Shown here piece by piece: positions 25,701-36,521 of a stretch of DNA of 64,000 nt. Where the stretch lies: the NCBI GenBank assembly GCA_945910395.1, contig CAMDYX010000003.1:1-64000 (forward strand), read 5' to 3'. Every line of letters begins with the position of its first letter. The first letter of the stretch is position 1. This stretch comes from an uncultured Agathobacter sp. (GTDB lineage: Bacteria; Bacillota; Clostridia; Lachnospirales; Lachnospiraceae). Position numbers and translations under genes: made by a program. Below the pieces are notes generated by a model. That model had not been told where the DNA came from. It searched no databases and was given only the letters and a program-made list of their open reading frames with translations.

Positions 25701-26528
25701 TTATTCTTTTACAGCACCTGCAGATACGCTGCTGATGATGTATTTTGAGAAGAAGCAGAATACCACCAGAATCGGTATGATTGAAATCGCAACCGCCAGA
25801 TAAATTGCTCCCTGATTTGCATTAATATCTGTGGAAGAACGAAGGGTTGCCATCATAACCGGCAGGGTCATCTTCTCATTTTTGTTAATCAAGATCATTG
25901 GAAGAAGATAGTTGTTCCAGTTTCCAATGAATCCCATGATTCCCATAGTTGCCACAGCCGGTGAGATGATCGGAATCACCAGTCTGTGGAAGGTGTAAAG
26001 CTCGCTTGCACCATCAATTCTTGCCGCCTCCACGAGGGAAGGAGACAGGGATGACAGTATGTACTGTCTTAAGAAAAATACGGTACCCGGTGCAGCGATG
26101 GCGGGAATAATAAGTGGTATGTAGGAGTTGATCAGATGCAGCTTGCTGCACAGCTGATAAAAACCGATCAGGGAAAGCTGTCCCGGTATCATCATAAAGA
26201 TCAGGATTGCCATAAAAATCACTTTATTTCCCTTGAACTTGTAAAAGGCCAGTCCATATGCCGTCATTGATGAGAAATATGCAGACAGCAGTGTTGCAGG
26301 AATCGCAACCAGTATACTGTTTCTCATACCTACAAAGAGATTAAAATATTCAAATACCGTATGCCAGTTATCAGCGGTATGAGTACTTGGAATCAGAGTA
26401 AACCCTGTTACGATTTCCGCTCCGCTTCGTGTTGCGTTTACCATCATCATAAGGAATGGAAACAGACACATTGCAGCAAGAAGAATCAGGAAAAAGTAGA
26501 GTAACGCTTTCATGCATTTATTCCACAT
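25701..26528 (-). CDS. ABC sugar permease, MalG/CUT1 type
   Basis: The protein has 275 residues with six predicted transmembrane helices and the EAA loop EAARIDGASELYTFHRLVIPI, which contacts the ATPase. It is the second permease of the importer and starts 5 bases after the first permease gene stops. No ATPase gene is present in the locus, so a shared MsmX/MsmK-like ATPase encoded elsewhere would be needed. Confidence 0.93.
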   Translation of the reverse strand: MWNKCMKALLYFFLILLAAMCLFPFLMMMVNATRSGAEIVTGFTLIPSTHTADNWHTVFEYFNLFVGMRNSILVAIPATLLSAYFSSMTAYGLAFYKFKGNKVIFMAILIFMMIPGQLSLIGFYQLCSKLHLINSYIPLIIPAIAAPGTVFFLRQYILSSLSPSLVEAARIDGASELYTFHRLVIPIISPAVATMGIMGFIGNWNNYLLPMILINKNEKMTLPVMMATLRSSTDINANQGAIYLAVAISIIPILVVFCFFSKYIISSVSAGAVKE

Positions 26529-26532
26529 ATTT

Positions 26533-27465
26533 TTAATCCTCCTTTCTGTTAAACAGCTTAAGCTGAATCAATGATACTGTGAAGATGATCAGGAATAGCA
26601 TGTAGGCAACGGCAGATGCGTAACCGACCTGTGTGCTTCCTGTTGTAAATCCAAATTTGTATAAATACATCATTACCGTCTGTACCGAAGAGTAGGATGC
26701 GGAAGAAGCTGCAGACATAAGGAATGGCAGGTCGAACATCTGAAGACCTCCAATCAGGGATGTGATTGCTACATACATCATGATCGGTTTTATGAGAGGC
26801 AACGTAATTCTTCCAAAAATGGTCCAGCGTCCTGCTCCGTCGATGGAGGCAGCTTCAAAGTAATCTCTGGATACTCCCTGCACACCTGCCATAAGCATCA
26901 GGAAGGAATTTCCGAACCACATCCAGGACTGAATGACTGCGATGGTGTATCCGGCCGTGTTCGGGGAGCCCAGCCAGTCCACCGGATTGTAGGTCGCACC
27001 AAACAGCTTATAGATCTCACTGATCATGATGTTGAAGGTACCATATCTCCAGTCCAGTAAGGTGTTAAACAAAAAGGCAATGGAGGTTGCCGCAATCAGG
27101 TTCGGAAGGTAATAGATAATACGGAATACCTTAAGACCTCTTATTTTATATTTCACATCGGAGAACACCATCATAAGAAGGAATGCCAGCCCCAGCTGAA
27201 GAACAATATTGACACCCCAGATACGAATGGTATTTAACAATGCTTTCCAGAAAAATTTATCTGTAACGACACGCTGATAGTTCTTAAATCCAATCCAATT
27301 AGCGTCTCCAATTATTTTCAAATCCGTAAAACTCAAATATAAGGTTCGAAGAACCGGGTATACACTAAAAATCAAAAAAACGATTACAAATGGTGCTACA
27401 AAGAAGTAACCCCAATTGTTATATGCAGTCAGTTTACTTCTCTTTTTTCTTGCTACTGTTGCCAT
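26533..27465 (-). CDS. ABC sugar permease, MalF/CUT1 type
   Basis: The protein has 310 residues from the ATG at 27465, which has TAGGAGGAAGGC upstream; the longer frame to 27528 lacks a site. It has six transmembrane helices and the EAA loop EAASIDGAGRWTIFGRITLP. It pairs with the MalG-type permease downstream and the binding protein upstream. Confidence 0.93.
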   Translation of the reverse strand: MATVARKKRSKLTAYNNWGYFFVAPFVIVFLIFSVYPVLRTLYLSFTDLKIIGDANWIGFKNYQRVVTDKFFWKALLNTIRIWGVNIVLQLGLAFLLMMVFSDVKYKIRGLKVFRIIYYLPNLIAATSIAFLFNTLLDWRYGTFNIMISEIYKLFGATYNPVDWLGSPNTAGYTIAVIQSWMWFGNSFLMLMAGVQGVSRDYFEAASIDGAGRWTIFGRITLPLIKPIMMYVAITSLIGGLQMFDLPFLMSAASSASYSSVQTVMMYLYKFGFTTGSTQVGYASAVAYMLFLIIFTVSLIQLKLFNRKED

Positions 27466-27543
27466 AGCCTTCCTCCTACTAACCTTTAAAGCCGGTCTGT
27501 GGTCCGCAAAAGCGAACCACAAGACCAATAAACTACTTTAGAA

Positions 27544-28983
27544 TTATCTCTCAATAATCAGATCCGGATATGTAGACTGTACTGTATCATAGAATGTGTT
27601 GATAGCATCTTCCTTAGACATCTCACCAGTCTTGATGGAAGAAATTGCCTGTCCCCATGCATCACCGATAGCCTTGTCATACTGGGTAACCTTAGAGTAA
27701 TCAATACCCTCTGCAAGCTCTAACCACATTGCATACATCTTCTGATCGCCGTAAACCGGGTTGGTATCATCTTTATGCTTTTCAAGAACGGACTTAAGAG
27801 AAACGGTATCACCTTCAGAGAACTCGATCCACCAATCAGCGGTCTCTTCGTTTAAGGTTACGAATTTAATGAAATCCCATGCCATATCCTGTCTCTTAGA
27901 CTGTGAAGAAATTCCAAGGAAGGTTCCACCACCGAATCCATATGCAGGTCCGGGACAAACGCCCCACTTACCAGAGGTATCGCCTACATGATCTCTCATA
28001 GTAAGAACGCCCCATGCCGGAAGACCAAATGCAAATACTTCTGTCATCTCATCGGAGAAGTTTGCAACGTTCTCATTAAAGTTATCAGCATCCCAAATGT
28101 TAAGGTCTGGGTTTCCATCGCCATCAGCGTCATCCCAGTTACCCCACTGAAGCTCAGCAGAAAGAATCGGAACCTCTCCTGCCATAGCCTGATACCATGG
28201 TGTTGCCCACTGTGCAGCATAGGCGGTCAAATCTCTCTGATATAACTCTACTACGAGATCCATGTAATCCAGACGGCCCTGGTCTACATTTAATTTTCCG
28301 TCGATAACCCATGCGGAGTCACCTGAGAAATAATTGATTTCTGAGTCAGATGCAAAAATTCGGTATCCTGCAGCCTTTAAGGTCTCAGCAGTCTCAAGAA
28401 TGGTTGGGTAGTCTGCAAATAGCTTTCCGATTTCCTCCGGATCCTCTGTTCCGAACACTTCCTGTGCAATATCTCTTCTGTAGTAGATACCTGCAGGTGT
28501 GATCTGGTAAGAGATTGCTCTCTGGATTCCTTCCTCATCCTTTCCTACTTCCCAAACGTAATCCACGATCTGGTCTGCGTAATCCTGTGCTCCAAAATCA
28601 TCCAGATTTGCAAATGCGCCATAACTGAACATGTCACCTAACATCTGTGGCTCACCAACGATAACGTCCGGTTCGGTTTCTCCGCCAACAATTGCGGTCT
28701 GAACCTTGGTTGGATAATCCTCCGGAGCAATGACTACTACCTCCGTCTTAACGCCTGTCTGCTCTGTATAACGCTCTGCAAAATCCTTAAGATCATCTGC
28801 AAGTGTCCAGATAACAAGTGTCTCATCTGATGTAGCTGCTGCCCCCTCATTTGTTGCATCAGCTTTTCCGCTTTCTGTGGAACCTGCATTACTTGTGCCG
28901 GCTCCTTCCCCGCTTCCGCAGGCTGCTAAGGATAATACCATAGTGCTTGCAAGAAGAGTTGCAATTAACTTTTTCGCCTTCAT
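27544..28983 (-). CDS. sugar-binding lipoprotein of the importer
   Basis: The protein has 479 residues, with a lipoprotein signal and lipobox LAAC (Cys22), then a Ser/Gly/Thr/Glu-rich linker and a family-1 solute-binding fold (TLADDLKDFAERYTEQTGVK, DVIVGEPQML). It holds oligosaccharide outside the cell and hands it to the two permeases that follow on the same strand. The ribosome site AAAGGAGG precedes the ATG. Confidence 0.92.
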   Translation of the reverse strand: MKAKKLIATLLASTMVLSLAACGSGEGAGTSNAGSTESGKADATNEGAAATSDETLVIWTLADDLKDFAERYTEQTGVKTEVVVIAPEDYPTKVQTAIVGGETEPDVIVGEPQMLGDMFSYGAFANLDDFGAQDYADQIVDYVWEVGKDEEGIQRAISYQITPAGIYYRRDIAQEVFGTEDPEEIGKLFADYPTILETAETLKAAGYRIFASDSEINYFSGDSAWVIDGKLNVDQGRLDYMDLVVELYQRDLTAYAAQWATPWYQAMAGEVPILSAELQWGNWDDADGDGNPDLNIWDADNFNENVANFSDEMTEVFAFGLPAWGVLTMRDHVGDTSGKWGVCPGPAYGFGGGTFLGISSQSKRQDMAWDFIKFVTLNEETADWWIEFSEGDTVSLKSVLEKHKDDTNPVYGDQKMYAMWLELAEGIDYSKVTQYDKAIGDAWGQAISSIKTGEMSKEDAINTFYDTVQSTYPDLIIER

Positions 28984-29028
28984 AAAAATATCCTCCTTTA
29001 ATGTTTGGCATCTCTTGTTGATGATCTC

Positions 29029-29034
29029 ATTATA
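29029..29034 (-). promoter_or_regulatory. candidate promoter of the binding-protein gene
   Basis: TATAAT on the minus strand, about 46 bases before the ATG, lies downstream of an AT-rich stretch with two GATAC repeats. The transporter genes may therefore be transcribed separately from the phosphorylases. Confidence 0.45.
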
Positions 29035-29106
29035 GGAGGATACTGATAGTGAAAAAATATTCGAAATTTTAAAAAGGTATCATTTTTTTAGTATCAAAAT
29101 TTTATT

Positions 29107-32100
29107 CTATTCGATGGTCACATCGATTGCCGCAGCCTTCTGCTCACGGATATCTAAGGCATTCTGTCCGTAAATAGCATTCTGACTTACCCTGCTTACC
29201 GTACCGTCCTTAAAGCATACGGTCATTTCGGTAATGCGATAATTTCCCGGGAAGTAATCCTTCTTTTTGGGCAGATGATAGGTTACCTTCGTATCCGTCA
29301 AAAACCTTGCAGATACCGTAAGCTCATCACCCACCAGATAATCCAAAATAACAGGATCAAAGGATAAGCACAGGGTTCCCGCCTCATCCTTAAAGGGCTT
29401 CTCCCCAAACATCATCAGCTTCCACATGCTGATAAATTCGATGGTGGATCCGGAAAGTCTTGCAACAAAACCTTTTCCATGGATCTTCGGATTCGGGTTT
29501 TTACTGCTTGCAAGGAAAGAAGAATTTTCCAGAGTACTTCTTCCGTAGGTTTCCTCATCCAAAAACGGAATTGCCGCATTTTTAAAATCCTCTGAGAACT
29601 CGCTGTACAGTCCGGATCTAAGCAGCTCTAACAAATACTTGTATTCCATATGAAGCCAGATGGACTCGTTTTCCAGCCATCCCGGAGTAAAGGCTCTTGC
29701 CCGGCCGAGCTCATAGGATTCGCTTTGCAGGGAAGCATTTACCTTATACATGGAAAGCTTCGGATCGTAGAGATCACTTCTTTTTACCTTTTCATACAGG
29801 GCCTTCTTATTCTCCTTCGAATTTGAAAGCTTTAAGTAACGCACCGGTCCTTCTAAAAATGCGGGAACCTCCTTTACTGTAAACGCAAGAGGAAAAATTC
29901 CCTGGTCATTCTGTTCATACTTTTCTACCTCATAGGAAAAATATGCCGGAGCAATTCCATCTCCATGGGAACAGGCCTTTCGTATGCCGCAGGCTACCGT
30001 CCGGGCAAAGCCCTCCAAAACAGCTGCAAGATGCTCGGTCTTTACCGAGGTTCTCTTTCCGGAAATTCCCTCAAAGGTCTGGTCTCTGTAATTTTCCTTT
30101 GCATCATTGATCTTATTCCAGAATCCTAAAAGCTCCTCCTCCTGTTTGATATGCTCCTCCTCCATCTGGTTGATGAGATGAAGCTCCTCCATAAGAGCTG
30201 CAAATTCCGATAAAAGCTCTACCTCGCCCGGATACTTTTTCAATGCATCCATGGTATATTCTAACATTCTCATCAGCTCGTAGGTCTCGCACATGGATGA
30301 TCCAAAGATTCCCGGCAATCCATTTAACGCATCATACCAGCCCGGCTTTCCGCCTTCCATTTCGATACCCATCCCATAGGGATCTAGGGCTGCAAACTTT
30401 AGGGTGCAAAGCAGCAGCAGTTTTTCCATGAGAGTAGTATAGATGATGTCTCCCTTCCCGTAATTTCCCCGAAGGAGCTTCTCTTTCGTGGCACGCTCTG
30501 TTGCTTTATTTAACGCATGATATTGTCTTACGCCGTGCTCCGTCACTTCATACCGTTTTGCCCGCCTATTGATATTGGCCTGGGATAAGAAAAAGGTATA
30601 GGCCTTCTCGTAAAGCATATCCTTTTCCTTTTCCGGATAGATTGCCAGATACTCTTCCACAAGGTCTAAATTGTAGGTCCAGTGATCGCTCCAGTAGCCC
30701 TCGCCAAAGTTTCCGTTCACAAGGCCCTCTGCAAAATCAATGATGGAATAAAAATAGGTGTCTGCTTTTTCTTCTTCAACCTGTTCCATAAGTGCTGCAT
30801 ACAGAGCTCCCGGTGTAAATGGTTTTGTTACCACCTCAAGGACCGCCGCCCTTTTCTTCTCCTCCAGGTCTGCAAGAATCACCTCTGCCTTTTCCTTCTT
30901 CAGGGAATAGGTAAGCTTCTCCACCCCAAGAGGATTATATCCGTCAAGCTGGATCAGGCTGTAAAAATTATGGATATTCTCTCTTCCCACAAAGGGGGCA
31001 AAGAAGGTATCGCATCTTCGGTTCTGATTGACATCCCGGAAATTTCCGTTTCCCTGGGTGTAGAACTCCGGAAGCATGGAAAAATAGTTATAGTCTCTCT
31101 CCAGATCCCCATGCTTTCTGGAATATACATAAAAAATCTTGCTGTTTCCCAGCTTCATGGGATATCCGCCCCGAAGTACATTATCCATATAGGTGTATTT
31201 GCAGTATGCATCGAACTGTGGATTTGCGGTCTTGGTCTCAATGCCGCTTACAAGGTCTGCAACAATTTCATCTGCGCGGTTCTGCTTTTCTTCAAAATAG
31301 GAAGCGTCCGGCTGTTTCTTTAAAAAATCTACAAATAACTCTTTCTTTGCCACCTGACCAATCAGTTCATAAAAGACCACACTCTCTCCTGCTGCCACCG
31401 TTTTGTCCACACACCAGAAGGCTGCCGGAAGCAGATTGGAGGAATTCTGCCATTTTTCCTTTACTCCTGCAATGCCCTCCTCCATGAAGTTAACCGGAAG
31501 GGTAAGTGAGGTGTCGTAATCAAACAAGGCATCGCAGTCTGCGATGACAGGGAGCTTGTTTCCGGCTTCATCAAAGGCAACCGCAAAGTTTCCGCCTAAG
31601 GTCTCCGATACGGAAGTGGTATCATCCATGCTGGCACGCACACGGTAGAAGGGAGTCTTTTCCATAACATCCTCCACCTGCATCCATGCTTTGGCGGTCT
31701 GCGTCATATTCTTCATGCTGTCAATTCCAACTCCATAAGGAATCACAGCGGGCATGCCGTCTATGATCTCCAAATGACAGCTTTTAGAGGAGTTGTTTGT
31801 AATTCTGACCTTTCGAACAAGAGCTCCCACCGCTTCCTCCGGAAGTGTATAATACTCCACTCTTGTGGTAAGCTCACTTTTCGGGTTGATCTCCTCAATG
31901 GCAAGACCATTCATCTTAATCTCCATGGTCTGCCCTAAGGTCTCATCCGAAAAAGCCTCTGCAAAGAGACCATCTTTCTTAAGGAAGGTACGAAATCCGG
32001 TCTTCTTCACATTCTGATAAGCTACATGTGCCGGATAGAATTCCATAATGGCATGATCCTTATTATCTACGCCGAAGCTTACCACGCCCTGCCCTCTGTT

Positions 32101-32211
32101 TACATAATAGCACCAGATCGGAATTCCTTTGATTCCCGCAATTCCCGGAAGGAAGCTGGAGAATGTCGACTTTCGCCCGTAGTCCTTCATTGTGTAAGCA
32201 GTTTCTTTCAT
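29107..32211 (-). CDS. large beta-glucan phosphorylase (GH161/GH149-like)
   Basis: The protein has 1034 residues from the ATG at 32211 (CTAGGAGGA upstream). It has a beta-sandwich N-terminal half and an (alpha/alpha)6 catalytic half, as in clan GH-Q phosphorylases. The [11 protein letters not shown] segment (about residue 390) holds a candidate catalytic Asp and, from memory of the families, points to the beta-1,3-glucan phosphorylases GH161/GH149 rather than to GH94. It has no signal peptide, so it acts inside the cell on imported oligosaccharide, releasing glucose 1-phosphate. It is 14 bases from the GH94 gene. The alternative is a beta-1,2-oligoglucan phosphorylase. Confidence 0.72.
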   Translation of the reverse strand: MKETAYTMKDYGRKSTFSSFLPGIAGIKGIPIWCYYVNRGQGVVSFGVDNKDHAIMEFYPAHVAYQNVKKTGFRTFLKKDGLFAEAFSDETLGQTMEIKMNGLAIEEINPKSELTTRVEYYTLPEEAVGALVRKVRITNNSSKSCHLEIIDGMPAVIPYGVGIDSMKNMTQTAKAWMQVEDVMEKTPFYRVRASMDDTTSVSETLGGNFAVAFDEAGNKLPVIADCDALFDYDTSLTLPVNFMEEGIAGVKEKWQNSSNLLPAAFWCVDKTVAAGESVVFYELIGQVAKKELFVDFLKKQPDASYFEEKQNRADEIVADLVSGIETKTANPQFDAYCKYTYMDNVLRGGYPMKLGNSKIFYVYSRKHGDLERDYNYFSMLPEFYTQGNGNFRDVNQNRRCDTFFAPFVGRENIHNFYSLIQLDGYNPLGVEKLTYSLKKEKAEVILADLEEKKRAAVLEVVTKPFTPGALYAALMEQVEEEKADTYFYSIIDFAEGLVNGNFGEGYWSDHWTYNLDLVEEYLAIYPEKEKDMLYEKAYTFFLSQANINRRAKRYEVTEHGVRQYHALNKATERATKEKLLRGNYGKGDIIYTTLMEKLLLLCTLKFAALDPYGMGIEMEGGKPGWYDALNGLPGIFGSSMCETYELMRMLEYTMDALKKYPGEVELLSEFAALMEELHLINQMEEEHIKQEEELLGFWNKINDAKENYRDQTFEGISGKRTSVKTEHLAAVLEGFARTVACGIRKACSHGDGIAPAYFSYEVEKYEQNDQGIFPLAFTVKEVPAFLEGPVRYLKLSNSKENKKALYEKVKRSDLYDPKLSMYKVNASLQSESYELGRARAFTPGWLENESIWLHMEYKYLLELLRSGLYSEFSEDFKNAAIPFLDEETYGRSTLENSSFLASSKNPNPKIHGKGFVARLSGSTIEFISMWKLMMFGEKPFKDEAGTLCLSFDPVILDYLVGDELTVSARFLTDTKVTYHLPKKKDYFPGNYRITEMTVCFKDGTVSRVSQNAIYGQNALDIREQKAAAIDVTIE

Positions 32212-32225
32212 TGTAAAATATCCTC

Positions 32226-34922
32226 CTAATCTAATTCCACGCAAATCCTATGGCATATGCGCTCATCCATCTTTTGTATTTTTTTCAAAGGTAAAATTGC
32301 CCGTCCTTTTACAATTTCAAGAGCATAGTTCCCATCCAGTACGGCAGATTTCATGCTGTACATCCCATACTCTTTTTTATTTACATTCCCAATTTCAATG
32401 TCCCAGGCATGACCTGCAAATCTTACAGATATCTCTGCCTTCTGATTCTCATCAAACTGCTCCGCCAGAAGCTTTGGATCAATCACAAGATTTCCCTCTT
32501 CCCCCCGGACACCAAACATCTGGTGGATTACGGTAAGCATATACCAGCTTGCCGCACCGGTAAGGTAATGATAAAGTCCTCTTCCGCCCTTTCCGAAATA
32601 CTCCGGAATTCCCGGATAAATGTGGCTTTTATCAAAATTCATGGATTGGGCAAACAGGCTGTAAAGGGCTTTATAGCCTTCCTTTACAAAGCCTCTCTGA
32701 TACAGGGCATTCGCATACATAACGGCCATGTGGGAGAATACTGCTCCGTTTTCCTTCTCCCCATAGGCAAATCCGAACATTCTTCCCATGTCGGTCTTAA
32801 TCTCGTTAAAATTGGTATTGAGCCGGTATCCGCCACAATCTTCATCATACAGGTACTCGTCGGCGCTCTTTACAATTTTTTCAATCTGTTCTTCTGTTGC
32901 AGTCGTTCCCATAATCGAGAACACCTGACCGGTCAGCATCATACGGACGTTTCCGCCTATCTCCCCTTCGACCCGATGACCGCTGTTGTCATAATATCCG
33001 TTGTACCATCCGTTTCCCTTTGTATCCTCTACCCATTCTGTCTTTCGGATATGGGATATGATCCACTCACCTTTTTCCCTCAGGTTTTTTGCAAGGTCCT
33101 CTGCGTCCAGCGTGACCTTGATTCCGCTCACCTCATGGAGGCAGGTATTCTCATAGCGTTCCAGAATCTGAAGCTTTTTCTCCACATCGTCGTAAACCAA
33201 AGGGTCATCCTCCAGAAGAAGCTCCATCTCCTGTAGGATTTTAAATTCTGTGATTCCGTTCTTTTCTTCGGTCTCAATCAGCTTTGCAAGATCAATAAGA
33301 TTCTTTGCATATGCGTTTGTAAAGGCAACGCTCTCTCCTCTTTTTCCTGCCATGTCAATGGCATCATTCCAATCCGCATCCCGAAGCCTTATGTGATTAT
33401 GCTCTCCGACCTCCCAGAATGCAGTCAGATTCTGAAGAAGCAGATGCTCCAAGATCGTGCCCTTGTACTCATGTCCTCTTTTATCCAGCTGCCAGCAGGT
33501 TTCGTTTGACCACCGGTCATCTACCGCAAGTCCACGCTTTACCTGGCGGTCTTTAAAATAGAGCACCTCCTGATTTAACAGATCAAAATCTCCGGTCTGA
33601 TCGATATAGAGCTTTGTGGTAAGAAACGGCCAGACCCCATGGTCCATCCAGACCCGGGTAATGGAGTTACGATCCGCCTTGAATTCTCCCAGGTGCTCCC
33701 CAATGATGGTTGCGTTGCTTCCGTCCATGCGGACTCCTGCAAAGTTGCTAAGGAGCATCTGACGAACCCCTCCCGGATTCATAATCAGAAGCGCCAGACA
33801 ATCCTGCCAGAGATCTCTCCAGCCTCTTCCGCCTTTTCCGTAATCATGGTGGGGAAGGAAGGAACAGCCAAACAATCTGCGAAGCTCCGGCTGAAAGCTT
33901 ACCCAGCTCATGAAGTGGTCAAAATCTTCATTTCCCGTATGGTAGCTGACATTTACCTTATTCCTCCAATATTCCTTTGTGCGCTCAAAATCTGCGACTA
34001 CAGACTTTTTATCCGGATAGTCCTCCAGATTGCGGAAGATCTGTTCCTCTTTGTGACACACCCCGGCAAAGATCGTAAACTCCTTTTCCTGCGAAGGGGC
34101 AAGCGTAATCGTATCAAACTTCAGACCTCCAAGGGCTTCCTGTCCGTTTACAACAGTCCCCTCGGCAACCCCTTCCTTCCCCTGCCAAACTGCTTTTGGA
34201 TGCTCTAGGCTTCCTCCTTCTCCAATAAACGCATCTACTTCCGGGAAAAAGCTCTTTGGTGCGGCTCCCTCCTGGGTCATTCCCTCAACAAAGTAAATGG
34301 TATCGTTGCGCTGATGACCACGCTCATCAAAGGATAGGGTTGGGCATACACAAACTCCGAATTTATTCACCCATATGCGATGCAGCAGGGACGTGACATG
34401 TCTGTGATCCCTGATGTTATCTGCACTTCGTCCATAGATTGGAAATGCTGCAATGGGGGTCAATGTGACCGGCTCATCTGATATATTCTTTAAGTTGATC
34501 ATATGTACTTCCATATCCTTTTGAATCGGGATATAGGAGATAATCTCAGCGGAAAGTCCATATTTTTGGGATTCCCGAAAAGCCTTGTGCCACATGTATC
34601 CGGCGGATACCGTAACCTCCTCTTCCTCCGGCGAAAACATCATCATCTGCTGCTCTGAGGAATTTCCTGTTGCAGACCAGATTCCTTTTCCCTTTACATC
34701 GCACCAGAAGTTCCGTGTTCCCCGGTCATTGTGGAGATTTTCAATGCTTGCCGGTGCAAACAAGAAATGATTTTGATCTGTTTTGGCATCCCCCGCAAGA
34801 TTCGGTGCGATTGCAGTCTTTAGCCCTGTCTCACTGGCAAGCGGAAAATACAATCCGCTGTGACGCTGCGCATTTTTTATCTCAAAGCTTCCTGCCGAGT
34901 CTAGAAATTTACGATGTTCCAT
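32226..34922 (-). CDS. GH94 glycoside phosphorylase (laminaribiose-phosphorylase-like)
   Basis: The protein has 898 residues from the ATG at 34922 (AAGGAGGAGC upstream; longer frames run through the terminator). The catalytic acid is Asp in the family motif DADWND (about 515). Its length is close to laminaribiose phosphorylase and longer than cellobiose phosphorylase (about 810). It is cytoplasmic, with no signal. It would split a glucose disaccharide with phosphate into glucose 1-phosphate and glucose, saving ATP. As first gene of the locus beside the larger phosphorylase, it would handle the disaccharide end product. The disaccharide linkage is inferred, not read. Confidence 0.82.
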   Translation of the reverse strand: MEHRKFLDSAGSFEIKNAQRHSGLYFPLASETGLKTAIAPNLAGDAKTDQNHFLFAPASIENLHNDRGTRNFWCDVKGKGIWSATGNSSEQQMMMFSPEEEEVTVSAGYMWHKAFRESQKYGLSAEIISYIPIQKDMEVHMINLKNISDEPVTLTPIAAFPIYGRSADNIRDHRHVTSLLHRIWVNKFGVCVCPTLSFDERGHQRNDTIYFVEGMTQEGAAPKSFFPEVDAFIGEGGSLEHPKAVWQGKEGVAEGTVVNGQEALGGLKFDTITLAPSQEKEFTIFAGVCHKEEQIFRNLEDYPDKKSVVADFERTKEYWRNKVNVSYHTGNEDFDHFMSWVSFQPELRRLFGCSFLPHHDYGKGGRGWRDLWQDCLALLIMNPGGVRQMLLSNFAGVRMDGSNATIIGEHLGEFKADRNSITRVWMDHGVWPFLTTKLYIDQTGDFDLLNQEVLYFKDRQVKRGLAVDDRWSNETCWQLDKRGHEYKGTILEHLLLQNLTAFWEVGEHNHIRLRDADWNDAIDMAGKRGESVAFTNAYAKNLIDLAKLIETEEKNGITEFKILQEMELLLEDDPLVYDDVEKKLQILERYENTCLHEVSGIKVTLDAEDLAKNLREKGEWIISHIRKTEWVEDTKGNGWYNGYYDNSGHRVEGEIGGNVRMMLTGQVFSIMGTTATEEQIEKIVKSADEYLYDEDCGGYRLNTNFNEIKTDMGRMFGFAYGEKENGAVFSHMAVMYANALYQRGFVKEGYKALYSLFAQSMNFDKSHIYPGIPEYFGKGGRGLYHYLTGAASWYMLTVIHQMFGVRGEEGNLVIDPKLLAEQFDENQKAEISVRFAGHAWDIEIGNVNKKEYGMYSMKSAVLDGNYALEIVKGRAILPLKKIQKMDERICHRICVELD

Positions 34923-34950
34923 ATGCTCCTCCTTCATTCTATCTACCAAA

Positions 34951-34956
34951 ATTATA
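34951..34956 (-). promoter_or_regulatory. promoter -10 box of the phosphorylase operon
   Basis: TATAAT on the minus strand lies about 30 bases before the GH94 start and downstream of the gatB terminator. The -35 (TTTCAA at 17 bases) is poor, which fits an activator-dependent promoter. Confidence 0.5.
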
Positions 34957-35013
34957 ACTCTTCCTTGTGCAATTTGAAAGAAGCCACCGACTCCTACTTT
35001 TCCTGCATACATT

Positions 35014-35052
35014 GTAAAAAAAAGGAACCTTAAACATAAGGTTCCTTTTATC
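35014..35052 (-). terminator. terminator of the gat operon
   Basis: AAAGGAACCTTA / TAAGGTTCCTTT, a 12-bp perfect stem, is followed by a T-run on the minus strand. Confidence 0.85.
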
Positions 35053-35076
35053 ACTTTAGGTATCATTTTTTTATTT

Positions 35077-36504
35077 CTACAATAATTCCTTCAGGATCTT
35101 ATTGACGATTGCAGGATTGGCTTTTCCCTTCGTTGCACGCATGGTCTGTCCCACAAGGGAAGCGAATGCCTTTTCCTTTCCGTTGTGATAATCCTCTACG
35201 GCCTGTGGGTTTGCAGCTACTACCTGTTCAATGGTTGCTTTTAGCTCTGCTTCATCGTTCATGCTCATAAGGCCGTGTTCTTTGACATAAGCCTCCGGCT
35301 CAATATCTTCCTTAAAGATTTTCTCAAAGACATCCTTTGCCACATTTCCAGTAATCACCCCCTCCTCCGCAAGGTCAATCAGCTTTGCAAGATGAACCGG
35401 TGAGAAGGAAATATCCTCTACATCCATATCCTGATCCTTCACAAGGCGCATGCACTCCACCATCAGCCAGTTGCTTACCTTCTTCGGCTTTTGGCAGATT
35501 TTTGTGGTAGCCTCAAACAAATCTGCCATATGCTTGGATTCCGTGAGAATTCTTGCGTCATAATCCGGAAGCCCATACTCCTTTTTATAGCGCTCCAGTT
35601 TCTGTGGCCGAAGCTCCGGCTGGCTTGCCTTAATGTTTGCAATCCATTCATCTGATATTACAATGGGAACCAGATCCGGTTCCGGAAAATACCGGTAATC
35701 CTGGGCATCCTCCTTGGAACGCATGGCATGGGAGGACTCTTTGTTATCGTCCCATCTTCTGGTTTCCTGCACGACCTTTCTTCCCATCTCTAAAAGCTCA
35801 ATCTGACGCTGGCGCTCCCCTTCGATTGCATGGGCGATTGCTTTGAAGGAGTTTAAGTTCTTCATCTCAGTTCGGGTTCCGAACTTCTTGGAACCGACTT
35901 CCCTTACAGACAGGTTAACATCCGCACGCATAGATCCCTCATTTAGCTTGCAGTCGCTGGCTCCCAGATACTGAATCGTCTGGCGCAGGGTCTCGAGGTA
36001 AGCAATGACCTCCTCCGCGCTTCTCATATCCGGCTCCGATACAATCTCGATCAGAGGTACACCGGAACGATTGTAATCCACGATGGACACATCCTCCCAC
36101 TCATCATGGACAAGCTTTCCTGCATCCTCCTCCATATGGATTTCATGAATCCGCACATTCTTTTTCCCGCTTGCGGTCTCAATCTCCACCGAACCATTTC
36201 TGCAGATTGGCAGATATAACTGTGAGATCTGATAGTTCTGCGGGTTATCCGGGTAAAAATAATTTTTCCGGTCAAATTTGCTGTACTGCGTGATGGTACA
36301 GTTGGTTGCCAGTCCTACTGCTACCGCATACTCCACAACCTGCTTATTCAGTACGGGAAGGGATCCCGGCTGTCCGGTACATACCGGGCAGGTATGACTG
36401 TTTGGTGCACCACCAAACTGTGTGGAACAGGAGCAGAAGATTTTTGTTTTTGTTGCAAGCTCTACATGGACTTCCAGTCCAATGACGGTTTCATAATTTT
36501 TCAT
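35077..36504 (-). CDS. gatB: Asp-tRNA(Asn)/Glu-tRNA(Gln) amidotransferase subunit B
   Basis: The protein has 475 residues. It is the kinase/tRNA-binding subunit that activates Asp- or Glu-tRNA and receives ammonia from GatA. The start YETVIGLEVHVEL, the zinc-site CSCSTQFG...HTCPVC and the tail YqeY-like helical domain are all present and full length. It follows gatA by 17 bases and is the last gene of the T-box operon. Confidence 0.97.
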   Translation of the reverse strand: MKNYETVIGLEVHVELATKTKIFCSCSTQFGGAPNSHTCPVCTGQPGSLPVLNKQVVEYAVAVGLATNCTITQYSKFDRKNYFYPDNPQNYQISQLYLPICRNGSVEIETASGKKNVRIHEIHMEEDAGKLVHDEWEDVSIVDYNRSGVPLIEIVSEPDMRSAEEVIAYLETLRQTIQYLGASDCKLNEGSMRADVNLSVREVGSKKFGTRTEMKNLNSFKAIAHAIEGERQRQIELLEMGRKVVQETRRWDDNKESSHAMRSKEDAQDYRYFPEPDLVPIVISDEWIANIKASQPELRPQKLERYKKEYGLPDYDARILTESKHMADLFEATTKICQKPKKVSNWLMVECMRLVKDQDMDVEDISFSPVHLAKLIDLAEEGVITGNVAKDVFEKIFKEDIEPEAYVKEHGLMSMNDEAELKATIEQVVAANPQAVEDYHNGKEKAFASLVGQTMRATKGKANPAIVNKILKELL

Positions 36505-36521
36505 TTCTTCCTGCTCCTTTC

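Noticed and set aside
34923..35066. Longer N-terminus for the GH94 enzyme
   Set aside because: It would translate through the gatB terminator and promoter; a strong ribosome site marks 34922.
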